60,000 nt of DNA from Symsagittifera roscoffensis (GCF_963678635.1 NC_087067.1:52694233-52754232), one strand, 5' to 3'; shown: positions 35,590 through 48,300, counted from the stretch's first letter. The notes: a model not told the origin generated them from the letters alone. Program-made: numbers and translations.

Positions 35590-36383
35590 GTCACATAAAA
35601 TATGTCGAAATTGCAGACTTGATTTTATGACTCGAACCAACTGATATAAAAAAAATTCAATGCAAACCATGATAAATTTGGCTCCCAATGGTTGAATGTC
35701 ATCCCGTGCAAAAATTTAAGTTAAAAACTGTCAAACCAACAACACAAAATTGCGATAGGACTTCGATTAGGCTCAAAATGATGCGAACGTCATAAATGCG
35801 TGTGAGGAGAAGACGTTACCGAGGTTGGTTGGCATGGTCTTTCTTGCCTCAAAAGTGCAAGGAGATTCTCTAGGCACTCAAACCTGAATGCCTTTATAAA
35901 GCAGAGTTTATCTTCTACTCACATTCCGTCTGTTTTAGAACCACGACACCTCTACAGGACCGATCAGAAGCGACCAGACGGTTTGACGCTCGTTCCATGG
36001 GCTGTTGGTAAGCAGCTCTTGTGGGATGTAACGGTAGTAGACTCCTTAGCTCCTTGTAGGATTAATGCCGGGTCTGTTTGTAACCCTGGTACGGCTACCG
36101 CTGAAGCGGAAGAGCGAAAAATTGACAAGTATAAAGACCTTGTAAATGATGGATATCTTTTTCAACCGCTAGCTTTTGAAATTCAGGGCGCGGCCGGCCC
36201 AAGCACAAAATTTTTTTTTACCAAGCTTTGTAAGAACCTTAAGCATATGCACTGAGGAACCCAGAGCAGGCAGCTGTTTAAAACAGAGAATCTCCCTGGC
36301 AATACAGATTGCGAACGCCGCTTGCGTACTCGGAACAAAAAATGACAAAATAACTTTCGACGAAACTTTTTATTTGTAACACT
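35590..36383 (+). mobile_element. Non-LTR retrotransposon A, copy II, 3' part only
   Basis: Starts within the post-RT region (AAATTGCAGACTTGATTTTA, compare 33640) and runs through the endonuclease-like C-terminus (35983-36379). It keeps the ~90 bp lost from copy I, with RPDG directly before LVPWAVGKQ. From 35983 it is colinear with copy I at an exact offset of 2063 bp into element B. Confidence 0.8.
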
Positions 36384-36951
36384 TGTGTATTATATTTTAT
36401 CGTGTCGAGTTGCGTGTTCTTATTGAAGAAACGTAACCCGTATCGATTTTAATTGAAAAGGACTTAAACACTTGTCATCTTCTTTTATCATTATCACTTC
36501 CCTATCTAGAAAATTCCAAGGATTTTGACTGGAAAACGTGATGAAGAGACTCCTGACTGTAATCTCGGTTACTATGGTACTTTTGACCTTCTGATTACCT
36601 CAAAGGGGCCCTTCCATTTAGGTACGCCTGTGCACAAGCTGAGTAGGGACCATACCAGCATTATATAATTACATCAATAAACAATATTGCAGGAATTAGG
36701 TCAAGTCAGCATTTGATGCGTTGTCATTAAAGATATTTAGTTCAACCATCCCTCGTCTATAGTAGCACTTATTGAATTGTATAAGAATTGAGTCTTACGC
36801 AGTGATCTGCACCTTCGTATACAAAAGATAGCGCTCCTGAGCAGCGCGAAGCTTATCTTAGTTCTTATATAATTTAATGTTTCTGAGTAGCTTTCATGCA
36901 TTTTTCACTAAGTTTTTCAGCTATGCCCTGCATTGTCGGTGTAGCTGCTGG
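36384..36951. repeat. Spacer between elements A and B, copy II
   Basis: Near-identical to 34321-34954 at offset 2063. Confidence 0.85.
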
Positions 36952-38600
36952 TTAGGCACCACCAGTGCAGCCAAAACTGAGCGGGCAGAAGCTGCTTTGT
37001 TCCGCTTTGTTGAACTCTCTGTAAGTATTTTGAGTTTTTAGTGATTCGTGGTACTTATAGGCGTCTTTCGGTAGCCTTCGTGAAGTTTTAGCGTGCTGTT
37101 TGAAGACCTGGACATCAAAGAAGGTTCGGATAAATCTTGAGCCCCATAATCCGTTTGCAATTACATCTAAACGAGCGTCTTCACCAGTTTCGGTTGAATT
37201 GTTGACAGAGCTCTCGTCTTTGCAACGACTGAAATTTCGGCTCGATTTCAACATCATAGCAACCCTCGCTAATGTGGTCCGCAAAAATATCTCTGATTTC
37301 GTCATGCCTTTTGTGGGTGTACCCACCCTTTGCACAGTTAAGGGCGTGGGTAAGGTCAAAAAATTGACAACATGCACATGTGAGTGGAATATTGGTTGTT
37401 TCCATCCATATCTGAGACAATTTCCATCCCGGAGTTTGGATTTACTTAGGTTGAAATTACATCTGCTAAGTGGCAGTGCGTTTAATCAGTTTAAAGCTCC
37501 TTTTTCGGACTCCAGCTCAAATGCGCATTTTTCACTGTCGCTCAAGTTGTTAAAAATGTTAGATCTTCTTTGTTCTTTTCTTTCAGTTTTAAGTACTTTA
37601 TTTTTTGTATGGATTTTTTCCTGCTCGGTGTAGCTGTTAATGTGTCGTATGTGTCTAATACTGACGATGTTTTAATTGCCCATTCTAAAAAGTTCCAATT
37701 GTCAGAAGGTAGCTTGATATTCAGACCACTCATTTTCAGTCGCAAAGAAGCGATGCCTCTGAGTTGATGGCTAATATTATCTTTAGCAATTAAAAATGGA
37801 ATGAGATTTTTCTGCAGTAGCTTGTCGCAGGCCTGCATGTTTTCTGTGGTATTGGGGGGTAGTTATAGCAAAAAAAGATATTTTTTTGTACCTCTGTGAT
37901 TTAATAGGAGTACACGTTTTGTGGTGATGTTATCGCGATCTTAAAAAGTTTTTTCAGTATTTTGTTATAATCATCTAACTGAGTTTCCATGAAAGTGTTA
38001 TATTCAGTCTCAGATCCTATGACAAAAAACAAGTACTCTGACCCCTCTCTTCATTTCAATTTCGGTATTTTTGTATACTTTTTTGCCTCATTGTATTTTT
38101 CATTTTCTACAATGAGCTGGCATTTAACTGCCTTCACATGATAACAAAAAAACTTTCTCTGTTTGATAATATTGTCAACAACTGTTTGGAGGCTTTTCAA
38201 ATTTTCGACTGCGTTCCTATTGTCTGCATACAAAGTCTGAGTTAAGCTATAATCTTTGACTATATCTTTTACAAGTAAAGTGGCTAGTTCGTACATCGAC
38301 ATTGCTAATGGGTCTCCCTGTGTGTTTCCTTCTCTACATAGAAAAATTTTTTATTTAAGAAGATTTTGGATGGATTTGAGTATGAATTATGTATAGCGGG
38401 TAGTATAGAAGGACATATAATTGCAATGTGTTTCAAAGCCAGTTTCCGGTTTAGGGAGTAAATTACATTTTCTGCGTCTATCAGTAAAATTGCATCGGAA
38501 CCTGTTTTCTTGTATTGCTTCCTAAGCGTATGAATTGCATATTCGATGCCACGTTTTTGGCCAAGACATAGTTGGTGAATCGATTCGAGTACCAAACTTT
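36952..38600 (-). mobile_element. Non-LTR retrotransposon B, copy II
   Basis: On minus, 5' to 3': RT palm at 38595-38305 (RGIEYAIHTLRKQYKKTGSD, AILLIDAENVIYSLNR); a decayed catalytic box at 38302-38051 (LYADNRNAVENL, where the copy near 44400 keeps WYADDGN); a post-RT domain at 37838-37542 (KMSGLNIKLPSDNWNFLEWA); Cys/His knuckle and nuclease at 37420-36952 (CACCQFFDLTHALNC, RHDEIRDIF, DARLDVIANGLWG, SFCPLSFGCTGGA). The RT fingers upstream of LCLGQKRG are missing, and the other B copy starts at the same point. Loss of the second catalytic Asp and frame breaks make it inactive. Confidence 0.78.
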
Positions 38601-38917
38601 TGCTTTTTTTAGCACTTCCTGATCGTTCTACCTATTATTCTGCGGATGACTTTGCCTATGATTAGGGGAAATAGGGGAATTCGCCTAAGTTAGGGGACTT
38701 TGCCTAGATTAGGGGAATTTAAAGAATTAAAAATTAAAACAAACAATATTTTTTCAAAATTTACATAACGAGATCAAAGGAATTAAAAAATTGAATTACG
38801 AACAATTTTGCACATTGTGCGAAAACGTTCTTGATTTACATTTTGAATTCCCTCAATCTCGTTATGTAAGCTTTGTAAACTAAAACCCAGTAGCACTGAG
38901 CTAGATTTTAGTCTGGT
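38601..38917. repeat. Flank of composite unit with 29 bp inverted repeat, copy 1
   Basis: TTACATAACGAGATC... at 38761-38789 faces ...AATCTCGTTATGTAA at 38841-38869, a 29 bp inverted repeat around ~50 bp. It is preceded by a TTAGGGGA-rich stretch. The same block recurs at 44706-45019. Confidence 0.85.
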
Positions 38918-40140
38918 TTTTAACCTCGTTGAGGAGCCAGTAAAACGTGTAGAGTGAATTGTTTAGAAGAATTCTTAAAAATTATACAATGAAAGGTACA
39001 GTTTTTCAAAACAATATATAATTTTTTTATGTCGAGTGTCTCTCTTTTGTAATGAACTTTTTCATAATGTACTTTTTCAAAGATAGACGGAGGGTTGAGA
39101 CCGATTGCCATAGGCAACACGCTGAGGTGTATTGCGTCTAAATGCGCTGGAAGCAAGGACCTCTGCGAGCGAAGAATTTTTTTCGGAAATGTACAGGTAA
39201 GGATGCGGTACCAAACGTGGAGCAGAAATAGCTGCGCACTCGTTTCGAAACCTAATTGAACGAGACGAAAATCCAAAATGCACTGTTTTTTTAAAACTAG
39301 ATTTTAAGAATGCCTTATACTCCCTAAATAGAGAAACAAGGCTGAATCATGTTTATTCAATCGCCCCGAATTGTATAATTACACCCATTGCGCGTATGGT
39401 AAACCTAGTTACTTTTTTTACGGAGTCTCTGTCATAATGTCAGAAGACGGAACTCAGCAAGATGATCCTGAAGCCCCACCCCTTTTTGCGAAAACAATTC
39501 AAACACTAGTCAAACAGTTGGAGTCGAAAATTAACATCTGGTATTTAGATGATGGAAATTTAGCCGACGACAATAAGGTTGTACTCCGAGACCTTAAAAA
39601 CATTTTGAAATTGGAACAAATTTACGGCCTGAGCTTGAACACTGAGAAGTGCGAACTTTGTTTTTTGGGACCGACTACTAGTACACAGTATAAATCAATT
39701 TTAACACAATTTCGAAAAATATGCCCCAAAATAAAAGTAAGAACAAAAGAATAAATTCTCATTTTAGGATCTCCAATCGGCGAAATTTGCCGAAAAGAAT
39801 TGCTCGACAAAAAACTAAGGAGCTTGAAAAAATCTCGGATCTCATTGACAATCTAGACGCCCATTATGGTTTTTACCTCAAGAAAAATTGCTTTAGCATG
39901 CCAAAACTGCTATATTTTTTGCGTACGAGCCCTTGTTTTTTGGCAAAAAAATTTTTTGGAACGCTACGACAAATTACTAAAAAAAATTTTATGCAAGGTC
40001 ACTAACGTGCAAAATGGATGATAACCAGTTTTTACAAGCAGTTCTCCCGGCAGCCAAAGGTGGCTTGGACGTTTCTTCCGCTCGTCTACTCGCTTTACAC
40101 GCTTTCTTAGCCTCAGCAATAGGAGCAAAAGATGCCTTTT
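38918..40140 (+). mobile_element. Non-LTR retrotransposon A, copy III (5' and 3' truncated)
   Basis: Starts with the unit flank (GTTTTTAACCTCGTTGAGGA), then RT sequence with frameshifts at 39085-39370 and the catalytic part at 39371-39754 (YTHCAYGKP, GTQQDDPEAPPLFA, WYLDDGNLADD). GD in the QQGD box is changed to DD, a likely inactivating change. The post-RT region (39721-40140) breaks off at GCAAAAGATGCC and the sequence jumps back to the RT box. Confidence 0.75.
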
Positions 40141-40625
40141 TTACGGAATCTCTGTCATAATGTCAGAAGACGGAACTCAGCAAAGTGATCCTGAAGCCGC
40201 ACCCCTTTTTGCGAAAACAATTCAAACACTAGTCAAACAGATGGAGTTGTTTTCTTTCAGTTTTAAGTACTTTATTTTTTGTATGGATTTTTTCCTGCTC
40301 GGTGTAGCTGTTAAGGTGTCGTATGTGTCTAGTACTGACGATGTTTTAATTGCCCATTCTAAAAATTTCCAAATGTCAGAAGGTAGCTTGATATTCAGAC
40401 CACTCATTTTCAGTCGCAAAGAAGCGATGCCTCTGAGTTGATGGCTAATATTATCTTTAGCAATTAAAAATGGAATGAGATTTTTCTGCAGTAGCTTGTC
40501 GCAGGCCTGCATGTTTTCTGTGGTATTGGGGTGGGGGTAGTTATAGCTAAAAAAAATATATTTTTTGTACCTCTGTGATTTAACAGGAGTACACGTTTTG
40601 TTGTGATGTTTTCGCGATCTTAAAA
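40135..40625. mobile_element. Truncated A (plus) joined to truncated B (minus)
   Basis: 40135-40245 is the start of the A catalytic segment (GTQQSDPEAAPLFA). At ~40246 it joins the post-RT part of B on minus (40512-40222, KMSGLNIKLPSDIWKFLEWA). At ~40625 it jumps to the unit flank GTTTTTAACCTCG. The order A, B, flank is the same as in the larger copies, so this is a unit shrunk by internal deletions. Confidence 0.75.
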
Positions 40626-40628
40626 GTT

Positions 40629-42487
40629 TTTAACCTCGTTGAGGAGCCAGTAAAACGTGTAGAGTGAATTGTTTAGAAGAATTCTTAAAAATTATACAAT
40701 GAAAGGTACAATTTTTCAAACTCTACCTTTCATTATACAATGAAAAGTACAGTTTATACTCCCTAAATAGAGAAACAAGGTTGAATCATGTTTATTCAAT
40801 CGCCCCGAATTGTATAATTACACCCATTGCGCGTATGGTAAACTAGTTACTTTTTTTACGGAATCTCTGTCATAATGTCAGAAGACGGAACTCAGCAAGG
40901 TGATCCTGAAGCCCCACCCCTTTTTGCGAAAACAATTCAAACACTAGTCAAACAGTTGGAGTCGAAAATTAACATCTGGTATTTAGATGATGGAAATTTA
41001 GCCGACGACAATAAGGTTGTACTCCGAGACCTTAAAAACATTTTGAAATTGGAACAAATTTACGGCCTGAGCTTGAACACTGAGAAGTGCGAACTTTGTT
41101 TTTTGGGACCGACTACTAGTACACAGTATAAATCAATTTTAACACAATTTCGAAAAATATGCCCAAAAAAAAAGTAAGAACAAAAGAATAAATTCTCATT
41201 TTAAGATCTCCAATCGGCGAACTTTGCCGAAAAGAATTGCTCGACAAAAAATTAAGGAGCTTGAAAAAGTCTCGGATGTCATTGACAATCTAGACGCCCA
41301 TTATGGTTTTTACCTCCTGAAAAATTGCTTTAGCATGCCAAAACTGCTATATTTTTTGCGTACGAGCCCTTGTTTTTTGGCAAAAAAATTTTTTGGAACG
41401 CTACGACAAATTACTAAAAAAAATTTTATGCAAGGTCACTAACGTGCAAAATGGATGATAACCAGTTTTTACAAGCAGTTCTCCCGGCAGCCAAAGGTGG
41501 CTTGGACGTTTCTTCCGCTCGTCATCTCGCTTTACCCGCTTTCTTAGCCTCAGCAATAGGAGCAAAAGATGCCTTGAGCGAAATCTTTGGTTTGGAGCAT
41601 GTGAATGGAACGTATGATGTTGCGCTTAAACGGTGGTTTTAACTTGGAAAAAGTGAAATGGCTCCGGAAAATGAAATCCAAAAAAATTGGACGGAGCCAA
41701 CTTTTGACAGCGAAATTGCAGACTTGATTTTACGACTCGAACCAACGGATGTAAAAAATTCAACGCGTTCCATATTAAATTTGGCTCTCAATGGTTGAAC
41801 GTCATCCTGTGCAAAAATTTAAGGTTAAAACTGTCAAACCAATAACTCAAAATTGCGATAGGACTTCGAGTAGTCTCAAAATTATGCAAACGGCATAAAT
41901 GCGTGTGATGAAAAGACGTTACCGAGGATGGTTGGCATCGTGTTTCTTGCCTCAAAAGTGCAAGGAGATTCTCTAGGCACTCAAACCTGAATGCCTTTAT
42001 GAAGCAGAGTTTATCTTCTACTCACATTCCGTCTGTTTTAGAACCACGACACCTCTACAGGACCGATCAGAAGCGACCAGACGGTTTGACGCTCGTTCCA
42101 TGGGCTGTTGGTAAGCAGCTCTTGTGGGATGTAACGGTAGTAGACTCCTTAGCTCCTTGTAGGATTAATGCCGGGTCTGTTTGTAACCCTGGTACGGCTA
42201 CCGCTGAAGCGGAAGAGCGAAAAATTGACAAGTATAAAGATCTTGTAAATGATGGATATCTTTTTCAACCGCCAGCCTTTGAAATTCAGGGCGCGGCCGG
42301 CCCCAGCACAGAAATTTTTTTTGTCCAAGCTTTGTAAGAACCTAAGCATATATACTGAGGAACCCAGAGCAGGCAGCTTTTTAAAACAGAGAATCTCCTT
42401 GGCAATACAGATTGCGAACGCCGCTTGCGTACTCGGAACAATAAATGACAAAATAATTTTCGACGAAAATTTTTTTTATTTGTAACA
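40629..42487 (+). mobile_element. Non-LTR retrotransposon A, copy IV (5' truncated)
   Basis: Flank at 40629, then RT from the end of palm motif A (about 40755). 40875-41177 has GTQQGDPEAPPLFA and WYLDDGNLADD, intact. 41224-41442 and 41451-41642 carry the post-RT LPAAKGGLDVSSARHLALPA region. 41999-42485 holds the RPDG...WDVTVVD endonuclease-like end. It is the best-preserved copy from the catalytic box to the end, but split over several frames. Confidence 0.78.
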
Positions 42488-43045
42488 CTTGTGTTTTATA
42501 TTTTATCGTGTCGAGTTGCGTGTTCTTATTGAAGAAACGTAACCCGTATCGATTTTAATTGAAAAGGACTTAAACACTTGCATCTTCTTTTATCATTATC
42601 ACTTCCATATCTAGAAAATTCCAAGGATTTTGACTGGAAAACGTGATGAAGAGACTCCTGACTGTAACCTCGGTTACTATGATACTTTAGACCTTCTGAT
42701 TACCTCAAAGGGGCCCTTCCATTTAGGTACGCCTGTGCACAAGCTGAGTAGGGCCCATACCAGCATTATATAATTACATCAATAAACAATATTGCACGAA
42801 TTAGGTCAAGTCAGCATTTGATGCGTTGTCATTAAAGGTGTTTACTTCAACCATCCCTCGTCTATAGTAGCACTAATTGAATTGTATAAGAATTGAGTCT
42901 TACGCAGTGATCTGCACCTTCGTATACAAAAGATAGCGCTCCTGAGCAGCGCGAAGCTTATCTTAGTTCTTATATAGTTCAATGTTTCTGAGTAGCTTTC
43001 ATGCATTTTTTCACTAAGTTTTTCAGCTATGCCCTGCATTGTCGG
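42488..43045. repeat. Spacer between elements A and B, copy III
   Basis: Same spacer as 34321 and 36384 but with more substitutions, so this unit diverged earlier than the split between the first two. Confidence 0.8.
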
Positions 43046-43049
43046 TGTA

Positions 43050-44705
43050 GCTGCTGGTGCGAAACCACCAGTGCAGCCAAAACTGAGCGGGCAGAAGCTG
43101 CTCTGTTCCGCTTTGTAGAACTCTCTGTAAGTATTTTGAGTTTTTAGTGGTTTGTGGTACTTATAGGCGTCTTTCGGTATCCTTCGTGAAGTTTTAGCGT
43201 GCTGGTTGAAGACCTTGACATCAAAGAAGGTTCAGCTAAATCTTGAGCCCCATAATCAGTTTGCAATTACATCTAAACGAGCGTCTTCATCAGTTTCGGT
43301 TGAATTGTTGACAAAGCTCTCGTCTTTGCAACGACTGAAATTTCGGCTCAATTTCAACATCATAGCAACCCTCACTGATGTGGTCAGCAAAAATATCTCT
43401 AGTTTCGTCATGCCTTTTGTGGGTGTACCCACCCTTTGCACAGTTAAGGGCGTGGGTAAGGTCAAAAAATTGACCACATGCACATGTGAGTGGAATATTG
43501 GTTGTTTCCATCCATATCTGAGACAATTTCCATCCCGGAGTTCGAATTCACTTAGGTTGAAATTACATCTGCTAAGCGGCAGTGCGTTTAATCAGTTTTA
43601 AGCTCCTTTTTTGGAGTCCAGCTCAAATGCGTATTTTTCACTGTCGCTGAAGTTGTTAAAAATGTTAGTTCTTTTTTGTTGTTTTCTTTCAGTTTTAAGT
43701 ACTTTATTTTTTGTATGGATTTTTTCCTGCTCGGTGTAGCTGTTAAGGTGTCGTATGTGTCTAGTACTGACGATGTTTTAATTGCCCATTCTAAAAATTT
43801 CCAAATGTCAGAAGGTAGCTTGATATTCAGACCACTCATTTTCAGTCGCAAAGAAGCGATGCCTCTGAGTTGATGGCTAATATTATCTTTAGCAATTAAA
43901 AATGGAATGAGATTTTTCTGCAGTAGCTTGTCACAGGCCTGCATGTTTTCTGTGGCATTGGGGGGTAGTTATAGCTAAAAAAGATATTTTTTTGTACCTC
44001 TGTGATTTAATAGGAGTACACGTTTTGTGGTGATGTTATCGCGATCTTAAAAAGTTTTTTCAGTATTTTGTTATAATCATCTAACTGAGTTTCCAAGAAG
44101 TGTTATATTCAGTCTCAGATCCTATGGCAAAAACAAGTACTCTGACCCCTCTCTTCATTTCAGTTTCGGTATTTTTGTATACTTTTTTTGCCTCATTGTA
44201 TTTTTCATTTTCTACAATGAGCTGGCATTTCAATGCCTTTACATGATAACAAAAAAACTTTTTCTGTTTGATAATATTGTCAACAGCTGTTTGCAGGCTT
44301 TTCAATTTTCCGACTTCGTTCCCATCGTCTGCATACCAATTCTGAGTTAAGCTATAATCTTTGACTATATTTATTACAAGTAAAGTGGCTAGTTCGTACA
44401 TCGCCGTTGCTAATGGGTCTCCTTGTGTGTTTCGTTCTCTAGATGGAAAAAATTTTTATTTACGAAGATTTTGGATGGATTTGAGTATGAATTATGTATA
44501 GCGGGTAGTATAGAAGGGCATATAATTACAAGGTGTTTCAAAGCCATGTTCCGGTTTAGGGAGTAAATTAAATTTTCTGCGTCTATCAGTAAAATTGCAT
44601 TGGAACCTGTTTTCTTGTATTGCTTGCTAAGCGTATGAATTGCATATTCGATGCTACGTTTTTGGCCAAGACATAGTTTGTGAATCGATCCGAGTACCAA
44701 ACGTT
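43050..44705 (-). mobile_element. Non-LTR retrotransposon B, copy III
   Basis: RT palm at 44700-44410 (RSIEYAIHTLSKQYKKTGSN, LLIDAENLIYSLNR). Catalytic box at 44401-44081 with intact WYADDGN and a C-terminal RVLVFAIGSETEYN-like stretch. Post-RT region 43944-43588. Cys/His knuckle and nuclease 43526-43256 and onward (CACGQFFDLTHALNCAKGGY, RHDETRDIF, YDVEIEPKFQSL). Broken into several frames and lacks the RT fingers. Confidence 0.78.
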
Positions 44706-45160
44706 CGCTTTTTTAGCACTTGCTGATCGTTCTATCTAATATTTTGCGGATGACTTTGCCTATGATTAGGGAAATTAGGGGAATTCACCTAGGTTAGGGG
44801 ACTTTGCCTAGATTAGGGGAATTTAAAGAATTCAATTTTAAAACAAAACAATTTTTTTTCTTCAAAATTTACATAACGAGATCGAGGGAATTAAAAAATT
44901 GAATTACGAACAATTTTGCACATTGTGCGAAAACGTTCTTGATTCACATTTTTAATTCCCTCAATCTCGTTATGTAAGCTTTGTAAACTAAAACCCAGCA
45001 GCACTGAGCTAGATTTTAATCTGGTTTTTAACCTCGTTGAGGAGCCAGTAAAACGTGTAGAGTGAATTATTTAGAAGAATACTTAAAAATTAAGCAATAA
45101 AATGTACAGTTTTTCAAAATAATACATATTTTTTTATGTCGAGTGTCTCTCCTTTGTAAT
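44706..45160. repeat. Flank of composite unit with 29 bp inverted repeat, copy 2
   Basis: TTACATAACGAGATCGAGGG... at 44869-44897 pairs with ...AATCTCGTTATGTAA at 44949-44977 (28 of 29 complementary). The unit flank GTTTTTAACCTCGTTGAGGA follows at about 45026, and similarity to the other copies ends near 45160. Confidence 0.85.
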
Positions 45161-46600
45161 GTACTTTTTCATAATGCCAGAGCCAGAATGGCTTATTAGT
45201 AGCCGCCAATTGCTACACCTTAGTTTAAAGGATCTGGAATCGGAAGAAAGAAGGGTCTTTTCAACAATCGTGACGACTATTCCCGGACTCTCTCCTAATG
45301 GCGAGAAAACAATGGGGAGAACACAAACAATGGGGAGAAAAACTTGCGCTATCTACTAGACAAGGGTCCCCTGCATTCAAGAGAAGACAATGTGGCACGA
45401 TATCACCATTAATTCAATTATCAGAGATCAAACAACTATCGACCCGGCAGCCCAGAAGATACTTACAACTATCTGAAGACCAGAAGTACACAAATCAGGG
45501 CGATAGTCTATTGTAGGAGTAAGGGCCTGCCTCACATCGAGGAAGCGATGAGACGAACGGGCATATTGGTCATTCCCCTGATCAAGTACTTCCTTTTGAA
45601 TAGGAAAGAAAAGAGTTGGTGAGAGAGTATTTGTAGCTTCACCAAGATAGTGCCCTGGAGTTGAAGTCGCTCAGGCTGGTAGTGGAGAATCAGGGAAATC
45701 TACATGACGGATTCGCAAGAAAAGATCAGTCGAAAACAGAACTTCACAGACAAGGAAGAAGGCACTGAGGAAACAAAAGACGAGCGACCAAGCAAGCAGA
45801 TGATACTTCATCAAACTGTTACTGTTGTTTTGTTTGTTCTTTGCTTTGTGCCCCGTGAGGGTCATTCCTCGTGGCTTGCAAAGTAATGAACCAAACCATA
45901 CTCCAGCCACCCTTTTTACAATGGATACTATAGAATAAGTTTTCGTGGAAACTAGTGCTAAAATATCTTAAATGGTATCCTAAACTAAGTAACTGTTTTC
46001 ATAGACTTGAGTTTCTGAGAAAGTGCTTAGAAAACGATATATTACGAGGTTTTTTGCAATTCCGGGTGCCGGAAAACGGGTTTTTTGGACCAAGCGGTTC
46101 GTTGTTTTCAGCTAAAACTACTCAGATTTGAAAATTTGTAAGATTTGAAGATTTGAAAAAGGACATAAGCGACAAGTTAGGGAAAGCGAATGTGGTAGTG
46201 CAGCGGGAAGTTGATGAGAAATTTTGGCCGCAAGTTTTGCACTTCTCTATAATTGTGAACAGAAAGAACTAAGCACAGTGAATGAATACAACAAAAACAA
46301 AATCAAAAAACTCTCAGAAAGAAAAGATAGATCATCAGGCAAAGAAGGTGACAGGTCAGTAATAGCTGTATAGGGCCTTGATCTACCAATGTGAGTGCAG
46401 GAAAATATTTTTTTTCCTGAGATCCAAACAGCCGGTTCAGGATAAATTCAAAGAAAATCGTTTTTTGGATGATATGGATTTTTTTATCCCAATTGAAAAA
46501 TCAGAAAGTAACAAGGGAGTCGTTGTGTGAGATTGAAGCGTCGGCTAGTAATGATAAAGCATAGTACTAATGATACAAGACCTGTACAAACGCAATTTGA
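45161..46600. other. No supported gene
   Basis: Frames at 45159-45516 and 45671-45910 (both strands) overlap antisense, lack domain signals and are probably chance or relics of an unrecognised element. The sequence is somewhat purine-rich on plus, with GGGGAGAA repeats near 45310-45350. Confidence 0.45.
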
Positions 46601-48300
46601 CAGCCAAAGGTGTAAGAAAGGGAAAATTACTTTTCAGTATGCGGTAACCTTTGTTACGTTTACTTAATTTATCTCGTGATGTGACCATTTCAGCTCTATA
46701 TCATGAAAAATACCCAAGTCTTTCATGGAACTAGCATGATCAACAAAAACATGGTTGAATGTTAAAGTAGACTGTTCAGAAGTGTGTTTGAAGAATTGTC
46801 TAATTTCATCTAGTTGTATAAGATCATTGCAAAAACACAATATCGTGCTGTAGTATGGTGTGTTATCAGTGTTGCTACAATTTGTATAAGATCATTGCAA
46901 AAACACAATATCGTGCTGTAGTATGGTGTGTTATCAGTGTTGCTACAGTTTGCTACAGTAGCCAAAGATAAAAGGATGGGATAAAAAAGTTACATTAAGA
47001 TCATTTATGAAGATCAGAAACAACCACTGACCAAGAATACTGCCTCCACAGTAAAGGAAAGCCACATTGGAAAAGACAAAAATAACACGAACTCAATGAC
47101 TACGTCTAGATAGATAACTGATAGATTCGTCCCGTCTTGACTTCGACTCAGAAAAAAAATATCAAATCCAGCTTTGCCAGCTTTGCAATTAATTTCTGAT
47201 GAGGAACAGAATCAAACGCTTTCATGATTTTTGCGTAAAACACAACCATTACTTTTGTAAATATGATCGCAAAAAGTTAAAAGTTGAAGAATAATAGAAC
47301 GCCTCGACATAAAGTCAAAGTGATGTTCAGATATTTTCTGTTGTATTTATTTATAAACAAAACCAAAGATCTGTCGTTCAAGACAGAGCAATAGACTAGT
47401 TAACAAATTGCTCAAAAATTTAACAACTCGTTGTGGTTGCCTTGTAAATTATATGAAGGTTTGATGTATGAACCTTTCCAATAAGCAGACCAAGTCAAGT
47501 TGGAAAAAACCTCGTTAAATAAGGCTTCAACTAAAGGCGTAAGTTGACTTGAGCAATTTTTGAGACAACCAGAAGGAATATTTTTTTCAACTTTTTGACG
47601 ATAATCAGTGATAGCAGGTATATTAATAATATACTCATCTAACTTTTTTTACAGCTAAAAGTGATCACATTTATATCCACGTCAAGAGATTTGGCGTAGA
47701 CGGTAACAAAATAACCATTAAAAAGTTTTGCTTTGTCATCATTATTCTTGCACATTTATTATCCCACATTAAAATGCTTTTGTAGTTATCCTTGTTAACA
47801 GACTATGTTTTAGCTTGAAAGAAATATTAACGTTGAAGATGGAAAAGGACTTTAAAAAACAACATGTTATAATTTCAAGTGATACCTCCATATCAATTAA
47901 CAAATAAGCATGGTTTCATGTCGGGTTTTCCCACTTATTTTCCGTCAACTATTCGGGAGGTAAACAGAGTGAGAACTGTATCAAAAAGGCAAAGTTTGTC
48001 GCGGTAAATGTTTTGTGGTACATGTTTAATTTTTTGCTTCCGCAGTAGTCGAAATTATAAAATGCTGTAAAATATTGGAAATAGGTGAATATGTCAAGCC
48101 TATAGAAATTGGCAGGTCGTAGTTCTGCAACTGGTAAGCTTTGCTAAGGACTTTTCTAGCACTCCATGTTGAAATGAACTTAATAATTACATGTCTCGGT
48201 TTTCCTGTACGGTAAACATTTTCAATTGAATTTGAAGTATTTAATGAAGAAAATCAAGATAATTTCATAGGTTTGCGATATCTAGCTATCTTTCAATAGT
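46600..48300 (-). mobile_element. Jockey/CR1-like LINE, unit 1 (3' truncated, decayed)
   Basis: On minus it repeats the RT N-terminal and core regions of unit 2: 47400-47700 matches 49983-50276, and 46830-47000 matches 49450-49560 (GGATGGGATAAAAAAGT, ATATCGTGCTGTA). A 68 bp tandem duplication lies at 46814-46949. No long frame survives. Confidence 0.65.
46814..46949. repeat. 68 bp tandem duplication inside the LINE relic
   Basis: TTGTATAAGATCATTGCAAA occurs at 46814 and 46882. The following ATATCGTGCTGTAGTATGG and GTTATCAGTGTTGCTACA are also repeated. Confidence 0.85.

Noticed and set aside
31860-45160. A/B composite as a functional single mobile element
   Set aside because: Not accepted as proven: every copy is broken and B is 5' truncated at the same point, so segmental duplication of one nested insertion explains it equally well. 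Kept only as a finding to test.
45159-45910. Frames of 60-79 codons on both strands
   Set aside because: Overlap each other, no domain, no host codon bias.
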